DNA of 64,000 nt from CALESS01 sp041741455 (GCA_041741455.1 JBGSJZ010000071.1:24496-88495), one strand, 5' to 3'; numbered from the stretch's first letter, positions 8,466 to 18,576 are shown. The notes: generated from the letters alone by a model not told the origin. A program made the numbers and translations.

Positions 8466-8903
8466 TTACTTCCCCGACGGCAGGCGGCGCTGGCGGATCC
8501 AGTTTTCCACTTCGTGCAATCCAGCCCAGCCCAGCAGCGTGCCGCCCAGGGCGGTGCCGGTGACCGGGTAGGGCACACCGGCTGCCACGCCCATTACCAA
8601 GCCCTTGGCCACCGAGGCGCCCCAGGAGTCCTTGTCCACGTAGTGCTGGACAAGCGCCACCGTCAGGGCACAAGTCAGGCCAGAGATGGCGATCATCGGC
8701 ACCAGGGTAGGCAATAGGACCACGGAAAGGGTGGCTTCGATCTGCAGGATGCCCCACAGGCCATCGATGACGATGGTGACAAAGCTGGAAAGCGGGTGCA
8801 CCGGGGATTCAGGGATGACATTGCGAACTTTTTCCGGTAATTGCTCACCGGGAAGGATAATTTCAGGTTGTACAGGTTGGGGTTTATTTTCAGGTGTGGT
8901 CAT
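8466..8903 (-). CDS. Membrane protein, possibly leaderless, unknown function
   Basis: A 145-residue protein with a 45-residue hydrophilic N-terminus and two or three hydrophobic segments (about 55-75, 78-95 and 105-125, the last Gly-rich). The start MTTPENK was chosen because a TACAAT box lies 7 bases upstream with no ribosome site, the spacing seen at several other genes here; an ATG three codons earlier is the alternative. It is followed after 5 bases by the DNA methylase gene and probably shares its transcript. Confidence 0.55.
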   Translation of the reverse strand: MTTPENKPQPVQPEIILPGEQLPEKVRNVIPESPVHPLSSFVTIVIDGLWGILQIEATLSVVLLPTLVPMIAISGLTCALTVALVQHYVDKDSWGASVAKGLVMGVAAGVPYPVTGTALGGTLLGWAGLHEVENWIRQRRLPSGK

Positions 8904-8910
8904 ACTGTCC

Positions 8911-8916
8911 ATTGTA
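8911..8916 (-). promoter_or_regulatory. -10 box for a leaderless start
   Basis: TACAAT on the minus strand, 7 bases before the ATG at 8903. It directly follows the T-run of a terminator. Confidence 0.45.
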
Positions 8917-8926
8917 CAACAAAAAT

Positions 8927-8952
8927 GGGCCGGAGGGATGACCCTCCGGCCC
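8927..8952 (-). terminator. Rho-independent terminator of the coiled-coil membrane protein gene
   Basis: Perfect 11-base GC-rich arms GGGCCGGAGGG/CCCTCCGGCCC with a 4-base loop, followed on the minus strand by ATTTTTGTTG. Confidence 0.85.
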
Positions 8953-8972
8953 GCGTACGCAACTTTGCTTCC

Positions 8973-9521
8973 TTACCCTCGTTTGTTGCGGCGTTTTTCA
9001 ATCACCATTTTCTTTTCGTCATCCGTGACAGTGATGGCATACATCCGCTCAACTGTTTGTCCAGCCAGCCCTGCATCCCGCTGGCTGGATTGCACAGCCT
9101 GTCGACGACCGATGCCCACCCCGCTACCCAGTCCCAACCCAGCAGCCAGCAATCCCAGCCAGCCATCCGGCTGCCACCGGGTCTGCCCTGCCACGGTGGA
9201 AGATTGAGTGTTTATAGCCATGTCTTGCATGGTGGGAGCCGGTGAATTGCAGGTGCTCAATTGCTGCTCATAATTCTTCAAAGCAGCGTCGCAGGTGTTT
9301 TTCTGTTGCTGGCAAACAGCCAGTTGCCCCTCGGCCTCAAGTTCAGCAGCGTTTTGTTCCTGGAGCATCACTTCCATATGGTGGTTCTCATCCATTACAA
9401 CAACCAGACCACCCACCAAGACCATGATGATGAGTACAACGATTAGGCCATATCCGTTTGTCATTCCACTACCCTCCCTTTGTGTGGGGATTCCATAGAT
9501 TGTGTCATCCCAGTCTTCCAT
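8973..9521 (-). CDS. Membrane protein with coiled coil
   Basis: A 182-residue protein: short N-terminal tail, membrane helix (YGLIVVLIIMVLVGGLVVVM, ~residues 23-42), a Glu/Gln/Ala-rich coiled coil (~45-95), a small Gly-rich hydrophobic stretch (LGLLAAGLGLGSGVGIG) and a basic C-terminus ending EKRRNKRG. Two good starts exist: ATG at 9521 with AGGAGG and ATG at 9464 with GGGAGG; the first was used. A strong terminator follows. Function unknown. Confidence 0.6.
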   Translation of the reverse strand: MEDWDDTIYGIPTQREGSGMTNGYGLIVVLIIMVLVGGLVVVMDENHHMEVMLQEQNAAELEAEGQLAVCQQQKNTCDAALKNYEQQLSTCNSPAPTMQDMAINTQSSTVAGQTRWQPDGWLGLLAAGLGLGSGVGIGRRQAVQSSQRDAGLAGQTVERMYAITVTDDEKKMVIEKRRNKRG

Positions 9522-9663
9522 TGAGCACCTCCTTCTCGCATAAGGCCTCAACCTTCCATTGATCTCACCGATCCTCCATTTCTCATCGATCAATGAACTA
9601 ATTTTCCTTGATTATTACACGTGTCTGCTGCAGATAATCTGTGGATCCATCCGGGTTAAAACC

Positions 9664-9696
9664 AACACGGCGGATGCATGGATCATCCGCCGTGTT
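9664..9696 (-). terminator. Hairpin terminator of the c-di-GMP operon
   Basis: 13-base perfect arms AACACGGCGGATG/CATCCGCCGTGTT, 7-base loop, 18 bases downstream of the zinc-ribbon gene stop. On the minus strand GGTTTTAA follows. The only flanking gene that would use it is the minus-strand operon. Confidence 0.7.
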
Positions 9697-9714
9697 TCAG
9701 AAAATTAAAAAAGA

Positions 9715-10959
9715 TCAGGTTCCCACTGCCCCCGTTTGCCCGTTTACCAACAGATTCACCCGCTTACCATGCGGGGTCTGATAATACGTCAGCCAGGCGG
9801 GCAGCAATACCAATCGAAAGGATTCAATCATCAGGTCGGTGGAGTTTACGGCAAGGTTGCGATGCTGCTCCATGATCCGGTCATCCACCCGCTGACGCAT
9901 TTGGTCGCGGGCAATCTTTCTTGCCTCCAAAGATGCATCTCCCAGTTCCACCTGGTAGGTCTCGGCCGGCCAATCCGCCAGGTAGCCTTCTTCGAAGGAT
10001 TGTGCCGCCACCAGGTTATAGCCGGGCAAGACGCGTCCCCATAGTTCCCCCAGTCGGCGAGTGCCAGGCAAGCGCAGGTCGGGCAGATCCACAATCTGGT
10101 CGCCGCGCTCGGTCACCCACTCCCGGTTGCGGATGACCTCGCATGTCCAGGGTAGAATGCCAACCACGTGGAATACCCAGGCTGGCAGATATAAACCCAC
10201 CCCGCGCGCCAGGCGCGGCCATTCTCCGCTGAACTTGTGGGTCAGCCAGGCCCGTAGCGTTTCTTTGGCTTCAGCTTGGTCAATCGCAAAGGGGATGATT
10301 TGGTTTGGCAGGATTAGTTCCTGGGCAGGCTCTTGAGTGACGTGGGATGAGCTGCAAAACGGACAATTCATGCTCAAATTTGCCGGTGGCAGAGTAAAGA
10401 CTGCCCCGCATCCGCTGCAATGCAATTCCAGTTCGGCCCGGGGACGCCAGTGCCCTCGACCACTGACCATGGCGGCCAGGAAGTCGCTGCTGCGAGCGGG
10501 TTCTGCCCGGCTGGTCTGGCCCCCCAGTGTTTGGCGCACCTCACAATATTCACACACCAGGCTGCTTCCATCCGCCGAATATGCTAGCCGTCCGCCACAC
10601 TTTGGGCAGGTGAAGCGCCGCCCCTCGACCGCCTGCGCCTCCTGCGGGGCTGGCTGATGATAGACATCTGGATTGAAATTCAGATTTGGTTGGATTTTAC
10701 CATCCAGGATACCCAGTTTACGGCGGGCGCGCAGGTCAAATGGATCGATAATGAGCAAGGTTTCCAGGCGGTCACGGGCTTCCTCTTTCGTTTCCGCCAC
10801 CTCACTTAGCCAGAACAGAGCCTCGGATTGCTGGTCGCGGTCAGGGTTCAGGCGAAGCAGCCATTCCAGGTAATACACAGCCTCCTGCCTTTGCCCGGTT
10901 CTGGCTGCTGTCATGCCATGTACCAACAAATCCGCTTCCATTGTTCCCATTTTCGTCAC
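9715..10959 (-). CDS. TPR plus double zinc-ribbon protein
   Basis: A 414-residue cytosolic protein. Residues ~10-85 form TPR-like helices (AARTGQRQEAVYYLEWLLRL). Two zinc-ribbon pairs follow: CPKC...CEYC (~118-139) and CSGC...CPFC (~181-205). The C-terminal half (~220-414) contains long beta strands and an LLPAWLTYYQ segment seen in proteins with DUF-type zinc-ribbon fusions. A GTG with AAAGGAGG is used; an ATG three codons later is possible. It begins 9 bases after the HD-GYP stop and ends at a terminator, so it is the last gene of the c-di-GMP operon. Confidence 0.65.
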   Translation of the reverse strand: MTKMGTMEADLLVHGMTAARTGQRQEAVYYLEWLLRLNPDRDQQSEALFWLSEVAETKEEARDRLETLLIIDPFDLRARRKLGILDGKIQPNLNFNPDVYHQPAPQEAQAVEGRRFTCPKCGGRLAYSADGSSLVCEYCEVRQTLGGQTSRAEPARSSDFLAAMVSGRGHWRPRAELELHCSGCGAVFTLPPANLSMNCPFCSSSHVTQEPAQELILPNQIIPFAIDQAEAKETLRAWLTHKFSGEWPRLARGVGLYLPAWVFHVVGILPWTCEVIRNREWVTERGDQIVDLPDLRLPGTRRLGELWGRVLPGYNLVAAQSFEEGYLADWPAETYQVELGDASLEARKIARDQMRQRVDDRIMEQHRNLAVNSTDLMIESFRLVLLPAWLTYYQTPHGKRVNLLVNGQTGAVGT

Positions 10960-10968
10960 TCGCCTCCT

Positions 10969-13900
10969 TTACTCGCCCGGTTGATCCTCATCCAGTAAAT
11001 GCTCAAAAACTTCCACCACCTGTGGATCAAATTGAATGCCGCTGTGCTGCATAATATATGCCCGGGCGGTTTGACTTTCCCAGGCCGGCCGGTAGGGCCG
11101 GTCAGAGCGCAAAGCATCCCAGACATCCGCCACAGCAAATATGCGCGCCGCCATTGGAATCTCCTCACCTTTCAACCCACGCGGGTAGCCGCTACCATTC
11201 CAGCGTTCGTGGTGGCACCACGGGATTTCCAACGCTGCATGTAAATACGGGATGGGTTTCAGTAATTCATAACCCAATCGGGGATGCTCACGCATCACCT
11301 CCCATTCCTCATCGGTCAATGCACCCGGTTTGGAGAGAATGTCATCCGGTATGCCAAGTTTGCCAATATCGTGCAGCAGGGCGCCGCGCCAGACATGCAC
11401 CAGTTCATCTTCACTCATGCCCAGGCGCTGCCCCAGGCGGATGGTCAGTTCTGCAGCCCGACGGGTATGTCCTTCCGTCTCGCGATCGCGCAACTCCAAC
11501 GCCCGTGCCCAGCCTTCCAAGGTGGTGTCGTAGGCAGTTGAAAGCTCCTGGCTGGAACGCTGTGCCTGATCAAAAAGCTGGGCATTGTCAATGGCAATGG
11601 CCGCCTGCCCGGCCAGGGTCTCCAGATATTCCAACCACTCCGGGTCGAAATCCATCGATCGGCGGTAGAACACCTCCAGCACCCCCTTCAACTCGCCTTT
11701 GGCCAGCATCGGCAGGGCAATCCGGCTGATGATCTCTTCCCCGGCCAGGCGTTCCAGTTCCACCGGAGGATATTCCTCTGTCATTGCTGTTTGAAGCAAG
11801 GTTTTTCGTTCCAAGGCTGCCCGGCCGACCAGGCCTTCGCCCAAGCGCACTTCGTGCAGCGAACAACCCTGGCGCAGTTTGAAGCCATAAGCAGCCGCAC
11901 AGGCCAGCGTCCAGCCATCCGGGGAGATGAGCATCACATCCGCTGCATCCACGCCTAGGTCCCCGGTTAACTGATGCAACAATTCATCCAAGAGGACTTG
12001 CACGTCCAGGCTGGCAGAGATGGCGGTATCCAGGGCATGGATCGCCATCAGCCGCTGCAAACGCTGGCGGGTTTCATCGTAGAGGGCAGCCCGCTGCACG
12101 GCACTGGCTGCAATATCCGCAATGGACACGAGCACCCGGATTTCGCCATCCATGAACGGCCGATTCCTACCCAGCCACAAAGTTCCCATCACCTGCTCGC
12201 GCCGGTTATCGTCCGAATCGAGCATACGCGACCGGGCAGAAAGAGGTGCAATCAACGGGATGCAGACGACTGCCATTTCATCGTTGAAGATTCGGCGGAT
12301 CAATGGTTCCTGGCTGGTGGGGACATTATTTTCTACAAATGGCTGCAAGGATACTAAAACACGGGCGGTAGCGCCGGTCTGCCCGCTGACCTGGATACCT
12401 TTCCAATTCTGCCAGGCTCCCACCCCCTTTTCACAAATCAGGCGGCTATCCTGGGCATTCCGCATCATCAGGGCTGCCCCATGCCCATCCAGCAGTTCGC
12501 GAGCCTGGATAAGGATGGTTTCGATAATTTCTGAGCGGCTGGTGGCCAGGCGCAAGGCGGAGGTCAAGGTTGCAATGGCGGCCTGCCGGCGTTCATCCTG
12601 CTCCCGATCCGTCACATCTTGTTTAATGGCGATGAAATGGGTGATTCGAGCCGGTTGGTCGTCGCGCGTGGTTGAGAAGACCGGGGTGATGGTCATTTCT
12701 TCAATATAAAGACTGCCTTCTTTGCGGCGGTTGGTTACGCGTCTGCTCCAGACGCGTCCGGCAAGGATTTCTCGCCACATTTCAACAAAAAATTCTTCCG
12801 GGTGCACACCTGAGTTGAGGATGCTGGCTGACTGGCCAATCGCCTCTTCTGCGCTATATCCGGTCAGCCGGGTAAAGGCCGGGTTCACATATTGGATCAG
12901 ACCTTCCAGGTCGGTGATGACGATGCCATTAGCGGCGGCTTCCAGCGCCGTGGTTTGCAGTTTTTGCCTGGCTCTCACCTGCTGCCGAGCCGTTATATCC
13001 CGCTCAACGCCCAGGAGATAACCCTGCTGATTATCCAACCCTGGTACCAGGGTCACATTGACCTCTGCCCAACAAGAGTTTCCATTCCGGCGGGGTAGTT
13101 GGATTTCCAATCTTGAGATCGTCCCCTGGCAGCGCACTAATTCCAGGTATTTTTGGGCCTGGGGGCGATCTTTTTCAAAGATCAGGTCAAAAATACTGCA
13201 ACCAATCAACTCATCGGGTGTGCTGAACTCGTGCATCGCAGCTGCCCGCTGGTTACAGAATAACACCACCCCTTCCAGGTCAGTCAATACAACACCTTCG
13301 GGGAGAATTTCCATTAGAGAACTGTAACGAATTTCGCTTTCAGCCAGCAGGCGTTGTTCCTGCTGCCGCTCGGTCAGATCGCGCACAAAAACAATCACAC
13401 GCGTCTGCCCACCAAAATTTACCCGGTGAAGGTTCACTTCTGTGGGGAAGGCTTCGCCATTCTTGCGGACACCGAAACTCTGGGTGAAGGTCAGGCCGTC
13501 CAGGACTTCCTGAGTTATGAAGTTTGGCAAATGATTGGCAACATCCGGCGGGATCAGGTCATAGGCCTTCAATTGCAGCATTTCCGCTCGGGAATAGCCA
13601 TACATTTTACAAGCAAATTCGTTGCAATCCAAAACCCGGCCATCCAGATCCTCGATGAAAATGGCATCTAAAGCGCTCTCGACGATTAGACGGCTTTGCT
13701 CCTCACTTTGTTGCAAGGCTTCGCTGATGCGCTGGCGCTCAGCCAGTTCCTCAGCCAACTGGTGGGTCTTCTCGTCCACTGATTTTCGCAAGCGTTCCTG
13801 GCGATTGAAAAAAGTGGAAACCAAGGCTGCCACCAGCAGGACAATCACCAGGCCACCCCACTGGATTAGCGGCAATGGCAAACCAACCGCATCCCTCCAA

Positions 13901-14658
13901 CCTTCCGGAGGCGCCGCCAGTAACTGCCAGTTTCCGCCCGGCAGGGGAATGTTTTGGTGTAGCGGCTCGAAAGCCGGATTCACCAACCGGCCGGACATTA
14001 AATTGCCATTTCCATCTAATAATGCCCAACCGTCAGGTAAATCCGCCAAGCCAGTTTCCGCCAGGATCAAATCCAGGTCAAAGGCGGCTGAGGTTGAACC
14101 CCAGGCTTGCCCAGCTCGCAGCACAACTCCCCGGGCAATTAGCATACGCTGCCCGGTGCTGATCAAATAGGGTCCCTGCAGTAGGATGGTCTCGGTCTGT
14201 TGCACTTCAACCCAGTCAGCAGCCATTCTGGGTTCCAATTCAGTATAAGATTGGCCGGATTTATTCGTCTCCGGGAAGAGGATCAGATCATTTTCTGACA
14301 GCTCCAGGCAGAAGAATTCGATCCCCCGGGCTGATTGGTACAATCCCTCGAGGATGGATTGTAAGTGCATCGGTTCAACCTGACTGTATGCTTCCAATTC
14401 GGCACTGGTAAAAGTCCGCAGGGTTTCTGCCAGGCCCAGTCTTCGGTCAAATTCTGTCTTCAGAGTTTCTGCCTTGGTGGAAAGATCTGTCTGAATGAGT
14501 TGCTGCATTTCCGCAATCAGGTGATTGGCATAATACTGTTGGAATGAATACCAAATCGGCAAACCGACCAGAAGTGAGATCAAAGCAGCTACCAACGCCA
14601 GGCGGCGAGGGCGAATGAAATAATTTTGCAGACCGTTTTTCCATCTCTGCAACAGCAT
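10969..14658 (-). CDS. Membrane HD-GYP c-di-GMP phosphodiesterase with PAS and GAF sensors
   Basis: A 1229-residue sensor enzyme. Layout: TM helix (~18-36), extracytoplasmic domain (~40-260), TM helix (~265-285), coiled coil, three PAS domains (~310-690), two GAF domains (~695-1030) and HD-GYP (~1060-1225). The HD motif HDIGKLGIPD (~1096) and the GYP loop NGSGYPRGLKG (~1155) are intact, as are HLAA-type His residues in EIPWCHHERWNG, so it should hydrolyse c-di-GMP. Its ATG overlaps the TGA of the cyclase gene by one base (TGATG), which couples translation of opposing activities. Confidence 0.88.
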   Translation of the reverse strand: MLLQRWKNGLQNYFIRPRRLALVAALISLLVGLPIWYSFQQYYANHLIAEMQQLIQTDLSTKAETLKTEFDRRLGLAETLRTFTSAELEAYSQVEPMHLQSILEGLYQSARGIEFFCLELSENDLILFPETNKSGQSYTELEPRMAADWVEVQQTETILLQGPYLISTGQRMLIARGVVLRAGQAWGSTSAAFDLDLILAETGLADLPDGWALLDGNGNLMSGRLVNPAFEPLHQNIPLPGGNWQLLAAPPEGWRDAVGLPLPLIQWGGLVIVLLVAALVSTFFNRQERLRKSVDEKTHQLAEELAERQRISEALQQSEEQSRLIVESALDAIFIEDLDGRVLDCNEFACKMYGYSRAEMLQLKAYDLIPPDVANHLPNFITQEVLDGLTFTQSFGVRKNGEAFPTEVNLHRVNFGGQTRVIVFVRDLTERQQEQRLLAESEIRYSSLMEILPEGVVLTDLEGVVLFCNQRAAAMHEFSTPDELIGCSIFDLIFEKDRPQAQKYLELVRCQGTISRLEIQLPRRNGNSCWAEVNVTLVPGLDNQQGYLLGVERDITARQQVRARQKLQTTALEAAANGIVITDLEGLIQYVNPAFTRLTGYSAEEAIGQSASILNSGVHPEEFFVEMWREILAGRVWSRRVTNRRKEGSLYIEEMTITPVFSTTRDDQPARITHFIAIKQDVTDREQDERRQAAIATLTSALRLATSRSEIIETILIQARELLDGHGAALMMRNAQDSRLICEKGVGAWQNWKGIQVSGQTGATARVLVSLQPFVENNVPTSQEPLIRRIFNDEMAVVCIPLIAPLSARSRMLDSDDNRREQVMGTLWLGRNRPFMDGEIRVLVSIADIAASAVQRAALYDETRQRLQRLMAIHALDTAISASLDVQVLLDELLHQLTGDLGVDAADVMLISPDGWTLACAAAYGFKLRQGCSLHEVRLGEGLVGRAALERKTLLQTAMTEEYPPVELERLAGEEIISRIALPMLAKGELKGVLEVFYRRSMDFDPEWLEYLETLAGQAAIAIDNAQLFDQAQRSSQELSTAYDTTLEGWARALELRDRETEGHTRRAAELTIRLGQRLGMSEDELVHVWRGALLHDIGKLGIPDDILSKPGALTDEEWEVMREHPRLGYELLKPIPYLHAALEIPWCHHERWNGSGYPRGLKGEEIPMAARIFAVADVWDALRSDRPYRPAWESQTARAYIMQHSGIQFDPQVVEVFEHLLDEDQPGE

Positions 14659-17600
14659 CAGGCTTCACCTCCTGTTGCCGGGCATGCCCAATTACCCTGC
14701 CCCTGGGAACCCCAGGCAGTCACCATGCCGCGGCAGGTGGCCTTGGTGCTGTACAAAGCTTCATCGGCATGGCGGATCAAAGTTTCAAGATCCACAGCAT
14801 CCCCGGCATCTGCCACGCCAAAGCTAATCGAAACAGTCACTTCCAACCCATTCTGCCGCAGAATCGGCTCCAGCAGCGCCTGGCGCAGGCGTTCAGCCAC
14901 CTGGACAGCTGCAGCTGTATCCGTTTCCGGTAAAAGGATGACAAATTCCTCGCCGCCGTAGCGGGCTACCAAATCCACTTCCCGCAATTTCTCCTGGAAG
15001 AGCTGGGCCACTGCCAGCAAAACCGCATCCCCCACCATGTGCCCGTGCCGGTCATTAACCAGTTTGAAGTAATCGACATCCATCATAATCAGCGCCAGTT
15101 GGTGCTGGTAACGACGGGAGCGTTCAAACTCCACCCGGGCGGCTTCAAAGAAGTGCCGCCGATTGTACATACCTGTCAGTGGGTCGGTAATCGCCATTTG
15201 ACGCACCTGCTGAAAGAGCCGGGCGTTTTCAATGGCAATGGCTGCTTCGTTGGAAAAGGCCTGCAGTAATTGTGCTTCGCGTTCCCCATAAGCACCCACC
15301 TCAATGGAATCGAGCGCCACGCAGCCGATGATCCCGCCACGCACGATCAGGGGGACGCATAACCAGCCCCGGGTATAAACCACCTCACCCCAGGCCGCGT
15401 AGCGTCTGTCGGTTTTAGCATCTTCGATAATCACCGGCCGGCGGGTGCGGAACAACTCCTGGAATAATTCATTCTCCGCCGGGAAAAGCCGTCCATAGAT
15501 CAGCGATGGATATGGATGCCCGGTACCAGCCATCAGGCGCATCCCATTTGCTTCCTGCAAGAAGATGGACGCACTGTGATAAGGAAGCACACGCTGCATT
15601 TGAATCAGGATGCGTTCCAGCACCTGATTCAAATCCAGCGCAGAAATAACAGCCGAGGCTGCCTGCCGCAAGGTTTCACTCTCTTCAGCCTGCCTGCGGA
15701 CATCCGCGTACAAGCGTGCATTCTGGATCGCCAGCCCGGCCTGCCTTGCGACAGATTCTGCCAGCGCCAGTTCGCGCACGGTAAAGCGGTTGCGTGCATC
15801 ATAACAAAAAATACCCAGCGCCCCCACCCGCTCCAGGCCACTCACAACCGGCACACCAATGAAGGTTCGCACCCCGGCATCCAGCCACTCGCGACGTGCG
15901 CGTGGGTCGGCTGCATAGTCATCCAGCACCACTGACTGCCCGGTGTTCCAAATCTGCCAGGCAATGCTACTGCCAGGTGTTTCTTTGAGGGTTGAGGTGG
16001 TTTCAGGCAGGTTGAACAGGTACGGATAGGTCATTTGGTTCAGTTCTTCATCCACCATACCCAGCGCTCCGGCATCCGCCCCCACCAGCTCAACTGCCAG
16101 CCGCACCAAGTTCTGCAAAATGGTCGGCAGATCCAATGCACTACTCAACGTGCTGATGACCTCGTTCAGGCGTCTTTCGCGCTCCAGCAATCCAATGGTT
16201 TCACCAAAAAGTTGAGCATTTTGCAGTGCCAGGCCAGCTTGAGCCGCCAGGGCGCTCAACAGTTCGAGATGGCGCGGCTGGAAGAAATTGATCTCACCTT
16301 TATCCAGGGCCAGGAGCGCCACCACCCGCCCCTGTACCAGGATTGGTGCACAGGCCCACGAGAGAATATATTCAATATTGTTCAAGTGCACCCAGGTTGG
16401 ATCTGCAGTGATATCTGGGATCAACATTGGGCGTTTATTTTCCACAACCCAGCGCAGGTTATGAATCTCGCTCAGTTTCAACACCACGCCCATCGTGTTT
16501 GCCGAAAGTTTCTGGGCGTGGCGACCATAGGCGCGCACCCGGCCGACCCGTACCTGGTCACCTTCCACCATCATCAAGGTGGCCACATCACACGGGATCA
16601 GTCGCGGCAGCTGGTTGAGTAACTGATCCAGTACCGTATCCAAGTCGAGTGTGGCGGTCAAAACCACGCCGGTTTCCCGCAGCGCCTGGGCCAGTTCCCG
16701 CTGTTCGCTTTCCGATTCCAGCAGCCGGTCGCGCTCAATTTCCAATTCTTTCAGAGCGGTGATGTCGTGGAAAATACCGACTGCTCGTAGCGGACGGCCG
16801 GCTTGATCCCAATTGACCACACGCCCTCGACTGCGAATCCAGCGCACCTCGCCGTTGTGCAACACGATCCGGTATTCCATGCGGGCAGCCCGCCGTTCTT
16901 GAACCGCCTGTTGCATGATCGCCCGCACCCGCGCCCGGTCTTCTTGCAGCATAGCTTTTTCCCAAGCGCTATATTCCATCTCAGTCTCACCGGCCGGCAA
17001 GCCCATTAAATTCGCCCAGAGCGGTCCCATGCGGATGCGCTGAGATTGTAGATTCATATCCCAGATATCTTGTTCCGCCCCCTCCAGAGCCAGAGTCAGG
17101 CGCTCATCTTTTTCCTTCAGATCACCTTCTGCCCGCGCCCGCCCGGTAAACGCCACAAACTGGTTGGCCAGGGTGGTATACCATTCCAGGCTTTGCTGAT
17201 CCACTATCCGCTCCTCCGGGCTGGCCAAACTGAGCACCCCTACCACCCTCTGACTGGATAGCAACGGGACAGCTACAAACGTCCGGATCTCTCCCCCAAA
17301 CTGGGTGTGAATCGGGGTTGACCCGCTTTCCACCACCAGTTTTGCGGTGCGGGCTGCCACGCCGGAAAGAGCCTGAACAACCGGCGTCTCCAGGCCAGCT
17401 GTCTGTCCGGAAAGATCCATTCCTGTGGCCGCTTCCAGGATCAAGATTTCGTGTTCGCTATCGTAGCGTTCGATCACCACCACTGGGAATCCAGTGGCCG
17501 AGCTGATTACCACCACCGTTGCCTGGTTAGCTTCCGGCAGCGATGGGGTTTCCAAGGCGATATGCGAAAGGCGGTTCAGGGTTATCAACTCGGTATTACG

Positions 17601-18443
17601 GCGTTGCAGTTGGCGGGTGCGATCTTCCACCGTGGCTTCCAGCAGCTGGTTATTTTCGTCCAACCGTGCCTGCTGTTGGCGGATCTTTTCCAACATCTGG
17701 GTAAACGAGACTTTCAAATCATCCAGTTCACCGATTCGAAAATCAGGTAGGACCACTTCTTCCGGAGGCAGGTCCGTGGTATCCAGGCCAGCTTCCGTCA
17801 TGCGGCGCAGCCTGGCCACCGGGCGGATGACCAGATACCAGAGGGCCAGAACCAGGCCGGTCAGGGTCAATCCACCAATTATGACCGTCAGGCGCAACCT
17901 GCTCATCAACATCTGAAGTTGCTGATCTAATTCGGATTGCCAATTGGCCTGATGCAATAAAAGACTGCGCGGCAGGGCTGCGCTCTCAGCCAGCGGCACA
18001 ATCACCAGCGCTCCATTCTCCCCATAAGGCAACGACTTCACCTGGTTTTCAAAGAAAGAACGCTCCAGGCCAGCGATTTCTCGTACTCCCTGCGGCTTGG
18101 GCATATCGCCATCCGCCAAAATCAGACCCTGTGGATCGACAACCTGGAATTTGCTCCCGATCCCCATCCGGGAGAAGTAAACCAGGGTGGCTTGCACCGC
18201 CTGCCAATCCTCGGCAACCGCATCATCGAGAATCACTTTGGCCACCAAATTGGCAGATTGAATAGCCGCGGCTTCCGAGTCGCGCTGAAATGCCTCGAGC
18301 TGGGCATTCATCATCATCACCTGACGAACCAGGATGAATGCTTGAAAAGCGAGGAAAAAACTGAGGATGAGCCAGAAGAGCGGCAATCTACGACGCATGG
18401 CAAAGCTCCGAGCAGCGGCTGCGGCCTGATGATTATTGTACAT
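14658..18443 (-). CDS. Membrane GGDEF diguanylate cyclase with PAS and GAF sensors
   Basis: A 1261-residue protein. Layout: TM helix (~17-40), extracytoplasmic domain, TM helix (~177-200), HAMP-like linker, coiled coil (~240-290), GAF (~290-440), PAS with PAC (~455-585), three further GAF domains (~590-1090) and GGDEF (~1095-1255). The active site reads YGGEEF (~1160) and an RxxD inhibition site (REVD) lies five residues before it, so it is expected to make c-di-GMP with product inhibition. A GGGGGA site precedes the first ATG; a second plausible start is 15 codons in. Confidence 0.88.
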   Translation of the reverse strand: MYNNHQAAAAARSFAMRRRLPLFWLILSFFLAFQAFILVRQVMMMNAQLEAFQRDSEAAAIQSANLVAKVILDDAVAEDWQAVQATLVYFSRMGIGSKFQVVDPQGLILADGDMPKPQGVREIAGLERSFFENQVKSLPYGENGALVIVPLAESAALPRSLLLHQANWQSELDQQLQMLMSRLRLTVIIGGLTLTGLVLALWYLVIRPVARLRRMTEAGLDTTDLPPEEVVLPDFRIGELDDLKVSFTQMLEKIRQQQARLDENNQLLEATVEDRTRQLQRRNTELITLNRLSHIALETPSLPEANQATVVVISSATGFPVVVIERYDSEHEILILEAATGMDLSGQTAGLETPVVQALSGVAARTAKLVVESGSTPIHTQFGGEIRTFVAVPLLSSQRVVGVLSLASPEERIVDQQSLEWYTTLANQFVAFTGRARAEGDLKEKDERLTLALEGAEQDIWDMNLQSQRIRMGPLWANLMGLPAGETEMEYSAWEKAMLQEDRARVRAIMQQAVQERRAARMEYRIVLHNGEVRWIRSRGRVVNWDQAGRPLRAVGIFHDITALKELEIERDRLLESESEQRELAQALRETGVVLTATLDLDTVLDQLLNQLPRLIPCDVATLMMVEGDQVRVGRVRAYGRHAQKLSANTMGVVLKLSEIHNLRWVVENKRPMLIPDITADPTWVHLNNIEYILSWACAPILVQGRVVALLALDKGEINFFQPRHLELLSALAAQAGLALQNAQLFGETIGLLERERRLNEVISTLSSALDLPTILQNLVRLAVELVGADAGALGMVDEELNQMTYPYLFNLPETTSTLKETPGSSIAWQIWNTGQSVVLDDYAADPRARREWLDAGVRTFIGVPVVSGLERVGALGIFCYDARNRFTVRELALAESVARQAGLAIQNARLYADVRRQAEESETLRQAASAVISALDLNQVLERILIQMQRVLPYHSASIFLQEANGMRLMAGTGHPYPSLIYGRLFPAENELFQELFRTRRPVIIEDAKTDRRYAAWGEVVYTRGWLCVPLIVRGGIIGCVALDSIEVGAYGEREAQLLQAFSNEAAIAIENARLFQQVRQMAITDPLTGMYNRRHFFEAARVEFERSRRYQHQLALIMMDVDYFKLVNDRHGHMVGDAVLLAVAQLFQEKLREVDLVARYGGEEFVILLPETDTAAAVQVAERLRQALLEPILRQNGLEVTVSISFGVADAGDAVDLETLIRHADEALYSTKATCRGMVTAWGSQGQGNWACPATGGEA

Positions 18444-18564
18444 GATTAATCCCCCACAAAGAGATTACAGTATTCTTAACTGCCAGGTAGAACCTCCTCA
18501 ACAACTGTAAGCACACATCGTGTATTGGAAGAACCTCTTCCGTTTTCCTCTCTTCTGCCTCAGG

Positions 18565-18570
18565 TATAAT
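18565..18570 (+). promoter_or_regulatory. -10 box for a leaderless start of pxpB
   Basis: A perfect TATAAT ends 6 bases before the ATG at 18577, with no ribosome site between them. Confidence 0.5.
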
Positions 18571-18576
18571 CAATCC

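Noticed and set aside
8461..8757. N-terminal extension of the DNA methylase
   Set aside because: The added 99 residues overlap another coding gene on the same strand and are Pro/Gly/Arg-rich out-of-frame reading; the ATG at 8460 directly precedes the methylase core.
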